DNA of 64,000 nucleotides. Origin: Pseudoips prasinana. Lineage: Eukaryota; Arthropoda; Insecta; Lepidoptera; Nolidae. The position numbers and the translations under genes were made by a program. The notes under the pieces are model-generated. The model was not told where the DNA came from and searched no databases. It saw nothing but the letters and a program-made list of their open reading frames with translations. The stretch spans positions 13,286,001 through 13,350,000 of the forward strand of contig OX621260.1 in the NCBI GenBank assembly GCA_951640165.1. The letters are read 5' to 3'. Shown in pieces: positions 1 to 12,600 of this stretch (position 1 is its first letter; each line of letters begins with the position of its first letter).

Positions 1-240
1 TGCTCCAGTGCCCCCCTTTTGCGACAGCGAGCTCTGAATTGCCCACACTACGAGTATTTGCCGACTCTTACCTGCCGTGGACTTCTCACGGCGCCTGATG
101 GTAAAAGCCTCGGGAACGCGGGTATACTTGCTGTATCTACAACACGGCTTAACAGAGCCACGATCTCATCGTTTGAATCTATTAGGACTTTCTGGGATAA
201 TAATGCTTTCGGGAGAAGTTCGGGTGTATTGAACTGATGT
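1..240. repeat. Fragment of an unclassified interspersed repeat
   Basis: The block around 75-125 (CCTGCCGTGGACTTCT, then GGCGCCTGATG) recurs near 21705-21735 and 24995-25050, and inverted near 41630-41710. The first 20 bases are the reverse complement of part of the 41630 copy. The family is not recognised. It lies in DRC2 intron sequence at the window edge. Confidence 0.4.
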
Positions 241-638
241 AACCAGCACCCGACGTTGATTGTGTTTAGGGTATTTTTTTTCTATGCGCATATTTATGCA
301 TTAGAGGATTACTTCAAGAAATCCAGGAGAAAATATGGCGTGATTACACACAGGTCATAGATGCTTGCTGACGTTTAATCTTAGTTTTCGATCAAAGAAC
401 GCAATTGAATCTAGTATTCAATTGCTTGCCTTTTCTCCCCCAAGGGGTGACTCAGCGAAATTTTGGTTTGTTTGATGGATGGAGACAGGCTCCCTTAAAG
501 AGCACTTTTCGTGGGGTTCTCATCGATACTCTACTTCCTAAACAGTAACTATAAGGCGATATCTATGTCATTCGAACTGGAAAGACTTGGAAATATAAAA
601 AAATTAAGCAGTGGTGCTGCCAGCATTGTCTGTTTTAC

Positions 639-3600
639 CTTAGTAGCATCTTGACTAGCGTTGACCATGACTTTTAGTTGATGGTTTCCCTTGCTCCTCT
701 CGTTTTTGGAGAGTTTCTTCATGTCCATGTATTTCCGAGACAGCTCCTCTTTCCTGCTGGCCATCCGTGCTAATTTGTCTGCTGTAGTCGTCGTAGTTCT
801 TTGCCATTCGGTTTGTAGGTTTAGTAAGTTCTCCTGGAAATATGGATGAACTTTAGAATGAATAAAGAGGAGTAAGTATTATAATGTGTATTTGCGTATT
901 TCTTAGTATGCGCATGGTAGTTCCCTAACGGATGAACCGATTTTGATACGGTTTCGAGATGGTTTTTGCTATGTTATGTAGCTATTTCAGTTATACCTAG
1001 CTGCTTGTGAATAAACGAACATCGTCGTTTAAAATTGGTTTTTGATAAATGTTAACTGTATTCCAATACTGAACTGTTTTTGAATAGGTAAACTGACGAT
1101 TGACGGTAGGTATTACAATTATTATATGCTAACTACCTACTTAAAAATAACTACTATGCATAATAATAATTATGCGAAGTAGCTTGTACATGCTTGTTAA
1201 ACAATTGTAGGTATCTACAATTTATTTCAGGCACGTGTTTGCTGGCTGATACCGTATATTGCTCGTCAAAAGCTCGTCTACCTCCAAAAACAATAAAAAA
1301 TATTGGCTATGTTTATTTCACTATATTTTTACGTCGGTTTGCTGGAAATATGTTCTACGGCGTTAAATAATATAGTTGACAGTATTGCTTCGCTTTTGGA
1401 GTATTTTTTTAAGTGACTACGCAATGTGTTCAACCCCATCATTAAATTATACTTAAATAACAAAACAGGAGATGGGGTTGTTGGATAGCACGACGCACGT
1501 ATAAATGTATTATTACCTATAAAAATTGTGTCTGAATTACTTTGTCTATGATTAGGTAAGAATAGAATATTATTATAGCGGACCATATAATAGGTCTTTA
1601 CCTATGAAATTGCCGTTTTGTATGAAAAAATTTAAACGAATTTTTTTCATGAATTTTTTTATTTGTATTAATCGAAGTAATCACCCATGCAATCAATGCA
1701 TCTTTGCCATCGCAGTGGCAGTTTATTGATGCCCTTCTTAAAGAAATCAGCTGGACGGGAGGCAACAAATTCTTCAAAGGCATTTTGTACTGCCTCTCGG
1801 GTATTGAATTTTTTTCCCGCCAAGAAATTATCCAAATTCTGGAAAAAGTAGTAGTCTGTAGGCGCAAGGTCTGGTGAGTAGGGCGGATGACGGAGAGCTT
1901 CCAACCCCAGTTCTTGCAACTTGGAGACCGTCTGCTGTGCAGTATGAGGTCGCGCGTTGTCGTGCAGGAGCAGCGGAGACGAGCGATTGACCAATGCTGG
2001 TTGGAGATGCGCCAGCTTCTCCATCATTGTGCTCAGTTCTTCACAGTACACATCTGCAGTAATGCTCACCCCGTTTGGTAAGAAGCTGTGATGAATCACA
2101 CCGGCGCTAGACCACCAAACAGTGACCATCACTTTTCTAGGGGTAAGTTTTCGTTTAGGGCATTGTTTAGGTGCTGAACCAGGATCCAACCAACTTGCTG
2201 AGCGCTTGCGGTTATCAAACAGAATCCATTTTTCATCGCAGGTAACAATGCGGTTCAAAATTCCTTCATTTGTGTGTCTGTTGAGCAGTGCAAGGCACGT
2301 CTCGACGCGTACTTCGCGCTGGCGATCATTGAGTTCGTGGGGCACCCATTTGTCAAGCTTTTTTACCTTGCCAATTTGACGCAAATGGACCAATATTGTT
2401 TTGACGCTAACGTCGAAAGCTGCTGCTAATTCAGCCGTAGATTGTGTATCATCAGCTTCCACAACCGCCTTTAATTCGTCATTGTCGACCAAAGTCTTCG
2501 GACGACCGCGAGGTTCATTTTTCAGGTCGAAATTTCCAGAACGGAAGCGAGCAAACCAATAACAGGTGGTGCGTTGGTTTGTAGTGTTAGCTCCGTAAAC
2601 GTCGTTGATGTTGCGTGCCGCTTGTGCCGCGTTGCTGCCACGACGGTACTCATATTCCATAATTACTCGAATTTTTAACGTATCCATGATGACGAAAAAG
2701 ATTGAAATGCGATGAAAATGTAACACTAATCAATAAAGAAATGACTACTTTTGGAAAAAAGAATCCATGTTTTTAAAATAAAATTAATTTGAAATTAGAA
2801 TTCTTAGCCAAACAAAAATTATTTTGATTTGAAATGGCCAGTACTGCAGAACGGCAATTTCATAGGTAAAGACCTAATATGTATAACGACGCTCGCACTT
2901 AGGTACATGCTACTACCTGGTCCAATTTCGTCTATTGCGCTCTAAGTGAGAAAACCTTAAGAACAAACTCCGCGGGTTCCCTTGCATTTTCATAATTGCT
3001 CAGTTGCCTGCGGTATAAAGATACCGCAGGCAACTGAGCAACTAACTAGCACTGTTGTTAGAACTGTTGTTGTATGTTATAATCACGGTTGCAATCCATC
3101 TAGATGGATGGCAACCACCAGGGTGACCTCTGTTGGGACGTTGGTTTGCAACCGTGTAGAAGATGCTTAAGATTGGATTGGCTACAAATCGATAGTGAGA
3201 ATAATCGATTCAGACATTGAATAAATTTACGATCGAAACATCGTTAATCATATTAAAATAATTAAACATTTGTAATATGAATCAATCAATCTTTATCTTC
3301 GATAGATCTTGATAGAACGTAACTGTTTTACGTATCGCAAAAATACTGCTTCATATTATTGGCTAAAAATAAAAACCGGCTAAGTGCAAGTCGGACTCGC
3401 GCATGAAGGGTTCCGTAACAGCAAGTATTTCAGTTGATTAAATGAAAGCAAATTGCGGTTTACGTTTTATGACGTAGGTATTAAAAAAAACTACTTGCTA
3501 GATCTCATTCAAACCAATTTTCGTTGTTAGTTTGCATGGTAATGTACATCATATATTTTTTTTAGTTTTATCATTCTCTCATTTTAGAAGTTACAGGGGG

Positions 3601-6600
3601 GCACTCATTTTACCACTTTGGAAGTGTCTCTCGCGCAAACTATTCAGTTTAGAAAAAAATGATATTAGAAACATCAATATCATTTTTGAAGACCTATCCA
3701 TAGACACCCCACATGTATGGGTACGATGAAAAAAAAAATTGAGTTTCAGTTCTATGTATGGGGACCCCCAAAAATTATTGTTATTTTTCCATTTTGTGCA
3801 AAAATCTTAATGCGGTTTACCGAATACATCTACTTACCAAGTTTCAAGTACAGCTCTTATAGTTTCGGAAAAAAGTGGCTGTGACATACGGACGGACAGA
3901 CAGACAGACATAACGAATCTATAAGGGTTAAATTTTTTGCCATTTGGCAACGGAACCCTAAAAATCACGCCGTACATTAAATTACTAGTTGGATTATGAT
4001 GCATTATATTCATCGAACCCAGTATGGTAAATTTTTACTTGATTTAACTTAAATTGTTTAACTTAGAATGGTTTCATGTTTCATCAAGCTATCTAATTAG
4101 GTATATAATCTATCAAATTTCCCCAATTGAAAGTGAACCTTATGCTTATTTGATAAAGTTGAAAATCTATAAAAGAAATTTGACAGATTGGGGTAGCTGG
4201 ATGTGCACTAACTCATCTGTCAAAATGAACCTCTTAATTTTTTTTTTTTTTTTTTTTTAACGTGACGCGTGCAGTTAGCCTCTCGGCTTTTACTGCTTCA
4301 CCGGGCAGTAGGGGTGAGCGTGGGCTCTAACCGGCCTAGCAAATATAGACTACAAACTAAGTACCCGCGCCGGAGGGCACCCCCTGTAGGGTTCGAACCT
4401 CGGCTCTGGGCGGATACTGACGGGGAGAGGGCGAGAGATCATGGTTTTTAGGGAGTTTAGTGCAACTTTCGCTCTACGTTAATGACATGACGCGGCCCCC
4501 CGTCCGCGTTGAGGGGGGCTTTTTATCGGTACGATATGCAAACTAAGGGTCATGGAGGACGCTGGTGGTCGCGACGCGTTCGCGGTCGTACTCGCATCCG
4601 GCGAGTACGAAATATCGGTTGTGCAGTGTTGCGAGAGTCTCTAATCGATTTGATTTGGTTTAAATATACGGTGATCTCGTCGTCCGATTCGTCTATGACG
4701 TTCTTCGGACGACGGTGTTTACGTGAGAGTCGGGAAGGAGTGTATTTGACCGCCTGTACCACCAATTTGCTTGGATGGTGAGTGGCAGAGTCAAAGTACC
4801 TTTTGGACGCTTGCTTCATCCATTGCCTGATGGTAGGCAATTGGAGATCGGCATGGAGGCTTTTGTTACGGACGAACCACGGTGCGCCCGCGGCTCGTCG
4901 CATAAACTTGTTCTGGACTACCTGGAGGAAGTGGATGAATCGATCCTTAGCGTGCGCGAAGACCGGGCTCGCATAGGTCATCATGGGTCGAATGCACGTC
5001 TTGTAAATTCTCACCTGGTTTTCAAGGGACATTTTACTGCGTGCATTCAGGAGGCCGTGTAATCGATAAAGGGCAAATGAGGCACGGTTACGAGCGTATC
5101 TCAGATGGTCCTTGAAGTTTAACTTCCGATCGAGGATCACTCCCAAATATTTGGTTTTCTTCTCCCAGGGGATCGGTTCACCAAACATTCGGACGGGATC
5201 GGCGGTGGGGGCGGGGTCTATCCTAGAGAAGAGCACGGCTGCGCTCTTGGTGGGATTGACTTCGATCCTCCATTTCCTGAACCATTCGCCGAGGGCGTCG
5301 GCTGAGGATTGGAGTTCTCGGTGGATGACTGACGTGCTCCTACTGGAGTAGTAGAGAGCTGTGTCGTCAGCGAAGAGGGCTAGATGAGCCTTATCGGGTC
5401 TGGGGATGTCGCTGGTGTACAGCGAGAACAGGAGCGGGGCAAGGACTGAGCCTTGGGGAACTCCTGCGCGTATCGGTCTGAGGGAGGAGTAATTTCCCTC
5501 GACGCGGTAGCTAAACGTTCGGTCCGTAAGGAAGTCTCGTAAGATGTGCACGAGACGGTCGGGCACTTTGAGTTCGAACAGCTTATATAATAAGCCGTTG
5601 TGCCAGACCTTATCGAACGCTTTGGCCACGTCGAAGAAGAGTGCTCCTGTGTGGGCTCTTTGACGGGCAGCTTTCACTAGGATGTGTTCGACAATGCGAT
5701 GCACCTGGTGAACGCTGGAGTGTCTGGCTCGAAAGCCAAACTGCTCGTCAGGGAGGATATCGTTTGCGTGGATGTAAGACGACAAACGGGCGTGGATGAT
5801 GCGCTCGTAGAGTTTCCCCATGGCGCAGAGGAGGCTAATAGGGCGGTAATTCGCCGGATCGGATTTGGGTTTACCGGGTTTCGGGATACCAATCACGTTT
5901 GCCTGTTTCCACTGGTGTGGAAAGATGTTGTTGGAAAAGGCCGCGTTGAAAATCGCGACCATCAGGCTAAGTAGAAGCAACGGGAGTTGCTTGAAAACGC
6001 GATTGGTGATTCCGTCATACCCGGGGGCTTTGCGAGGGCGGAGGTCCCTGATCAGAGTTTTAACCTCTTCGATGGTCACTGGCCTCAGGGGATCGTCGTC
6101 GTCGTCGACGACGTCTGCATCCTCCCGGGAGGGGGCAGTTGGGGTCGGAGGGAGTGGTATGGCGAGCCTACGTTCTACCTCAGAGTCGACCTCGTTGAGG
6201 TGCTCCGGGTCTACTGGTAGGGTGCTGGGAGAACATTGGGTCTCTAGACGGCCATGCATTCGGCTTTTTCGTCGTCATCGAACGCGGGGCGTTGATTCGG
6301 ACGCGTCAGCGGGGGGATGGTCCAGTCGGTGCCTGTCTTGAGTCGCTTGCAGAGATTCCAAAAGGCCTTCCGCGAGGGTTGAATCTCGGCTAACGTCCTA
6401 TCCCACCCGGAATCCCGCCTCTCGGTCATGCGTTCACGTACAGTACGCTGTAGTTCACGCATTCGAGTGCGGTTTTCCAAGGTGTTATAGGAGTCGAAGG
6501 CTCTGATGGCCGCGTTCTTCTCAGTCACTAACTCACGCAAATCCTCCGGGAGCTTCCACCGTCTGAACGCGTCAGCCGCTGGGACCTCCCGGGAACATTC

Positions 6601-9600
6601 GTTCATTTGGATTTGGATGTGAGTCGTGAAAGAGCCGATGGCTGCATGCGTTTGCTCGGGGGTCTCTATGAGGGATGGAATCGAATCTAAGTGCTCCGAC
6701 GTGGCTGACTTGAGTTTACCCTCAAGTTTCTGCCAGTCGGTAACATATCTGGGTGGTAGGTTGCTATCCGCGCCAGAGTGGCTTGTGCGGGAGGCAAGAC
6801 TAAGGATGACCGGTCTATGGTCGGAGTCTAACTCGTGTAGCACTTCTACAGAAGCCAAACGTAGGTTTGTATTCTTAAGGAGTGCTATGTCGAGTATGTC
6901 GGGTCGGTGACTGTCAATTCTGGGGAAGTGGGTCGGTTCGAGAGGGACTATAGGGTCGAACGGTATGATTGCCAAGTGATTAGCAAGTGCGCGGCCGTTC
7001 GAGTTGCTCGTACGGCAGCTCCATTGCTCATACTTGGAGTTTAGATCGCCTGCCACTATGACAGAGCCATCTAAGTCATACAGTGCTTGGAGATCGCTAA
7101 GTAGTATCTCCTTGTCTGGGGGGAGGTAGGCCGAGACTATCGTGATTGGCTGATGGCCTGTCATGCCTATTCGACAGACAGAGACCTCAATGTTCTTCAG
7201 CACGGGAGGGTCCAAAGGTACGCAATGCAGTGATTTCTTAAAGTAAATCAGCGTGCCCCCTTTGGCGGAGTGGGTCCTATCGTTGCGAACTATACGATAG
7301 TTGGCAACTGTAGGACTCCTCCGTTTACTCGGTTTGAGGAATGTCTCTTGAACGAGGAAGAGATCAAGTTGATGATCGCAAAGGAATTCTGCGACTTCAT
7401 CGCGTTGTCTCGCTAATCCGTCTGCATTGTAAAACCCGATCTTGAGAGATCTGGGTTTTAGCCTGCAGGTGAATTGGGGAGTCATTAGCGGGTGTACAGC
7501 CATTACGGTTGCAGGGATTTGATAAAGCGGCGGTAGACGTGAGCCGCGTCGATAGCCAGTTGGATATTGGTCGGATCAGCTTCGGCCCTCTGGGAGAGGT
7601 CCTCAAACTGGTCGAGCAATTCCCAACCTTGAGTCTTAATGCGCTCGGCAAAACCTGAGGCGCGCCCTTTGCTGTTCGCTTGGGGCGCCTTGGTTTTGGG
7701 CGCTGGGGCTGATGACTTTGGAGTCTGGGCTCCTTTGGCCGGGGCCTTTGGAGCCTGTGACTTCTTAGTCAGCGGGTTGTAAGCCCAGCCCGATTGGACT
7801 GGGGCGGGAGGGGTCACGCTGGTTGAGGGTTTGGGGGACGCCTCCTTAGCTGGGACTGGCACAGCCTTAGGGGCGACCGCCTCACCCGCAGCCTTGGGTG
7901 CGGTCGAGGGGACGTAGTCTGGCAGAGGCCAGTGTGGTCTCGCTGGTCGCAGGGATGTCTTTTGGACATCCAAGGACATTAGCGGGGGAGGGCTTGCTTG
8001 GGGCTTGGCGGAGCTAGTCTGCGCCTGGGGCTTCCGAGCGTTACGCTTGCTACGAGGCCTCCTGGCGGGTCTCCTCGCCGGTGCCTTGGGGCAGCCGCGA
8101 TAGTTCGCAGGGTGTCCCAGGGACTGGCAGTTGACGCAACCAGGTGGATCGGAGCATTCGCTACGATCTTTGGGTCGGGTGCAGTCGGAGGTGTGGTGGC
8201 CTGGGGTCAGGCATTTAACGCACCTCGGAGCTACGTGGCAATTCTTTGACGAGTGCCCGTACAGTTGGCAGTTGTGGCACTGCCCCTGTACGGTCCCTCG
8301 CCGCGGCGGCTCGACGACGATGCCGCCGACGCCGCAAACTGTTTTTAGTACAGTCAGGATTTTCTGTCCTTCCTTCGAGTCGTCAAGGTGGACCAGCACC
8401 ATATCGAAGGGCTCACCACCGTTTGATCGGCGCATCCGATGCACCTCTCTCACGGGGTACCCTTGGGTGGTTAGGTCCTCCTTGATGGAGTCGATGGGAA
8501 GGGAACCTCTTAAATTAAGTTGACTGTATATATACCTGCCAAATATATAAACCAAAGAGAATTAGGAAACTACTTTCCTAATTCTCTTTGGTTTCCTATT
8601 TCAACAGAGCGTCTCTAATGTAGGATGACGTTACTGAACAAAGCGTTACTCTAATTTAATTTGTTTCGGAACTTTAGCTGACCTTAGTTCCGGCGCCCTG
8701 TCAAGGTTGAGCGTTGTCTATGATAGGACAAGTCTACTTTACAAATAACACTTATAAACAGGATTATAAAAAACAATTAATTAACTGAGGTACAGAATAT
8801 ACCTACTAATGTAATGATGGATGTACACAATAAAAATAAAGTAATAGGGGATAGTACCACAATCTTTACGGACATATAAACGTAATTAAATTTTTCGATC
8901 CCGAATCAAACGAGACGTCTTCGCGTATTAACTTAGAGCGACAGTTGCACAAAATGTACCTTAAAGTAATTTAACTTAATCGACCCTCATGCATCCCCAC
9001 GTCAGCAACCGCCCAGATTAGGGTTAGAACCTCAAAGGAGGGCCTTCCGGCGCGGATGGCACCTATCTTGTTTATTGTATAATATTAAAACAAAAAAAAA
9101 TCTGCTCGACTGCCTCAGAAACTACGTACGGCATATAAAAAGAGGTTAGTTTAACTGTATTGGCCAACGAAAATGGGTTTATCCGTTTGAGCAATGCGCA
9201 AAAATTATACATAGTTACTGGAGACATGCAGCAGATTAAGGGCCATCCATATATTAGTTCACGGGAGGCACGTGCGCAAGGAAAACTATAGAAAAAAAAG
9301 GAGGAGGAGGTTCGCAATTCGGCTGTACTTATATTTTTTAATGTTTGCTGCTTCAAATCGATTTGTAAAAAACTTTTGATGTGAAATTGGTGGTGTTTTT
9401 GGCATATTAAAATTTAGTTTTGATGGTTGGGTTCTTTAACTTTTAGTGGTGCTTGCTATTATAGAGTAGTTTTTGGAGTCTGTTTTTTTCTTACAATTTT
9501 AATTATTTTATAACATACTGGATATCACTCTCAATTTCGACAGCAGCGTTAAAAATTACTTTTAGACGTAATAATTTACTCATGGTGTTAAATACATAGT

Positions 9601-12600
9601 TTTTGATAGCACTTAGGTAAGTAAGACAAGCAAATCTTCCTAGACCAGCATCTCCAACATATTGCAAGAAATAAGCAAGTAGAAACTGATTATAATTAAT
9701 AATAATAATCAGTTTCCACTAGTTTAGTTCGACTTGATTTAGTTTAGTGATACTTGGTTTTCGAACTTTCGGTTTTGACTCAGGGCGGTGACTGATGTGG
9801 AAAACACTGCACTTCACGTAGTTACGAATAACTTAAGTAAACTAAATAATATTAATAATCAGTTCTGTTGTCCACATATACCGCAGAAAACCAAAACAGG
9901 TGCCCTCTGTGTCACTTAGTTTGTAGTTTTATTTGCGAAACGGGTTCAGTCTCCATCAATTGTACCTACTGTAAAATTAAACCAAAATTTTTTTGCCTTG
10001 TTGTCATAAAATAACTTACAGTAGCAAGTTGAATCTGCATCTCGTTCCTCGCGATCTCTTTCTGGTAGAAGTTGTCCTTCTCTCTCAAACTGTGGTAGTG
10101 GTTCATGATGGGGTTATGCTCCTCCAAATATGAGGCGTACACATCTCGGAGCTTGGTCCAGATTATCTCGAGTTCGAGTTGTTTGGGCCGGCTGAAGCTG
10201 CGCATCTCTTCTTCATGCTATAGTAAAAAAAAAAGGTTTTATCGATACAAATTGAAAAAAAAAAGAATGCTATGGTTGGTATTAAAAAGTTTTAATAAGC
10301 TTCCGATGTTTTTTTAAACTATTAGAATGGGCAGCGTCTATCTATATAAATTAAAATGAATCACCGAAATGTTTGTACGTTCATAATATCCAAATGACTG
10401 CACCAAATTGGATATATTTTTGTGTTCCTTATTGTGAGGAGAAGGTTTGTATGAAAAGCATATATTTAAAAATATCAAAAAAATGAGTGTGTAAATGAGG
10501 CAGAAGACTGTTTTTTTGGTCACAAAACATGACGGTACGAAGTTCGCCGGGACAGCTAGTTTGCTAGAAAAGCAAATTATAGGTAAGGTACTGACTATAG
10601 TTCATAAATCTAAAATCATCAGAAGTCGTGAAAATTAATAACACAGAAGTTGTGTTATTAATTTTCACGTCTTTTTTCAATTGTGTCTCCGATATCTGTG
10701 CAAAAAGATAAACATGTTTGATTATATTCAACCTATCCAATGCCCTTAACGTGCCAGTCGAAGCGCAGAGAACGGTCAGCTATCTATATAATTGCCGTGT
10801 GTATAGGTGCTTGACATTGCTGATTCCTGACGGACCAGTGACAGCAACTGGCGTTCAAAGCTTTGAAAAATAGCTTTCTCTTATGGTTCCTAAATTGAGT
10901 CTTGAACTTCTTGTTCAGTTTAATATTTACATATTCGTTTGGAGAAAATGATGAATTGCTTGCTTATGCTTGATGAATATAGGAACTCTTTTATATTTGT
11001 TCCTCGCCATACTTTTGATTACATGAGATTCAAAACTATGGTTAGGGAAAAAAAAAACTTGTGTGTACTTATGTACACGCGTTAGAAGTTATACTTCTTA
11101 ATATACAACTTGAACATAGTTATCAATTTTCAACCCACCTAGAACTAACGTCATGCTGTTATTTTTACATCGCATTTTCGCATCGTGCGCGCGCATCGTA
11201 AAAATTCACTCTCATACATTTTCATACCACCTAGAACTAACTTCATGCTGTTAAATTTTTTGGTGTCGGTGTGCGCGCGCATCGTAAAAATTCATTCTCA
11301 TCATTTTTCTCCATCGCGCCAAAAGAAGTATAATTTCAAAAAGATTTTTTGTAACAATAAAAGCTTGTAAGCTTTGATTATTAATGACTCGGAGTAATGA
11401 TGATATGAGACTTAAGAGTATTTAGATGGTCTATGCTCGTAAGACAAGGCTGTCAAACAAAACAAACTTTTATTTAATTTGAATAGAGTTTTGGCGCCAA
11501 CGCGGAATAAGACGCATCGAAGGTATATTTCATTTTCATAACCTGTTGTAAATTCGAGTTTATGTGTAAATATGGTGGATTTTTAGACAAAACATCTTTG
11601 TCAACGTACCTACACATGTGGAGGAAAGTGCGATATTTGTGTGATGAGCACGAATATTTGTTTCTGAGTCATGGGTGTTTTCTATGTTTTTAGCTATCTA
11701 TATAAGTATGTATATCGTCGCTTGGTACCCATAGTACAAGCTTTGCTTAGTTTGGGTCTAGGATGATCTGTGTGACATTGTCCCTAGATATTATTATTAA
11801 ACTCACAATCCACAGCAATATAATTGCTGTGGATTGTGAGTTTCCATGTTGAAACGAAAACTCCATAAAAGCCTCAACTATTATAACCTACCCAAAGAGT
11901 GCGAAAAAAAAGATTTGAATATTTTGTCAACTACTAGGTAGGTATATCACGAACGAAAAGTTAGAATAGTCTGCCGCACTTAGAGACATAATTTATTTAA
12001 ATTATTGATTAGGTTAACTAATCTTTACATTTTGTCTTTAGATTATAATTTTATATTTGAATGATTGAGAAAAAGCCTTAATTAAGTTGATCAATGATAA
12101 AATAAGACTGAGTATAGCGGTCAGCATCCTTTTAATCCAATCATGCCAACGAAAGACAGACCGATAGGACCGCCAAATCTGACAAATTTATTTTATAGAT
12201 TTTCATCTTTATTACAAAAGTATAAAGGTCCCTTCCAATTGGGGAAATTTGACAGATTGGGGTACCTTGATGTGTCAGTACCTTTTTAATATTCTTAATT
12301 TAATCTTATAAAATTATGCTCTGTAAATGGTGCGCAATAAAGGTGAAGAAGAAGTACATTTTTTTTATTGTTTTTAAGGAAAGCTTACAGACTAATGACA
12401 AAACATCAGAATATATATTTTAACAAAAATTGCTAACCACAAGCTTCCATAAGGAATAAAAACAGAACAATATTATGCAACTGGTGGCTTTATCACTAAA
12501 AGCGCCCCGTGTCATTCGAATGAAGCTAGCGCCGAAACGTTTATTCGAGGTTTTGCGTGGCAGGTCGTAAAACGACGGACGACGGCGAGATCACGGCTTA

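Larger units (their letters stand above)
4230..8545 (-). mobile_element. Jockey-clade non-LTR retrotransposon, 5'-truncated
   Basis: On the minus strand the order is partial gag, endonuclease, reverse transcriptase, 3' UTR and poly(A), the last seen as a T run at about 4240-4258. The 3' UTR (4260-4549) matches 55818-56110 in a second copy at 54891-56130. The gag lacks its N-terminus, so the insertion is 5'-truncated near 8520-8545. The element sits in a DRC2 intron. No target duplication could be read with confidence. Confidence 0.85.

Noticed and set aside
4775..6341. Several long plus-strand frames across the Jockey LINE
   Set aside because: They are antisense shadows of GC-rich LINE coding sequence. 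The same frames recur in mirror orientation at 55025-55858.
9684..9716. Hairpin around TAATAATAATAATC
   Set aside because: Arms are only about 11 bases in AT-rich sequence and could arise by chance.
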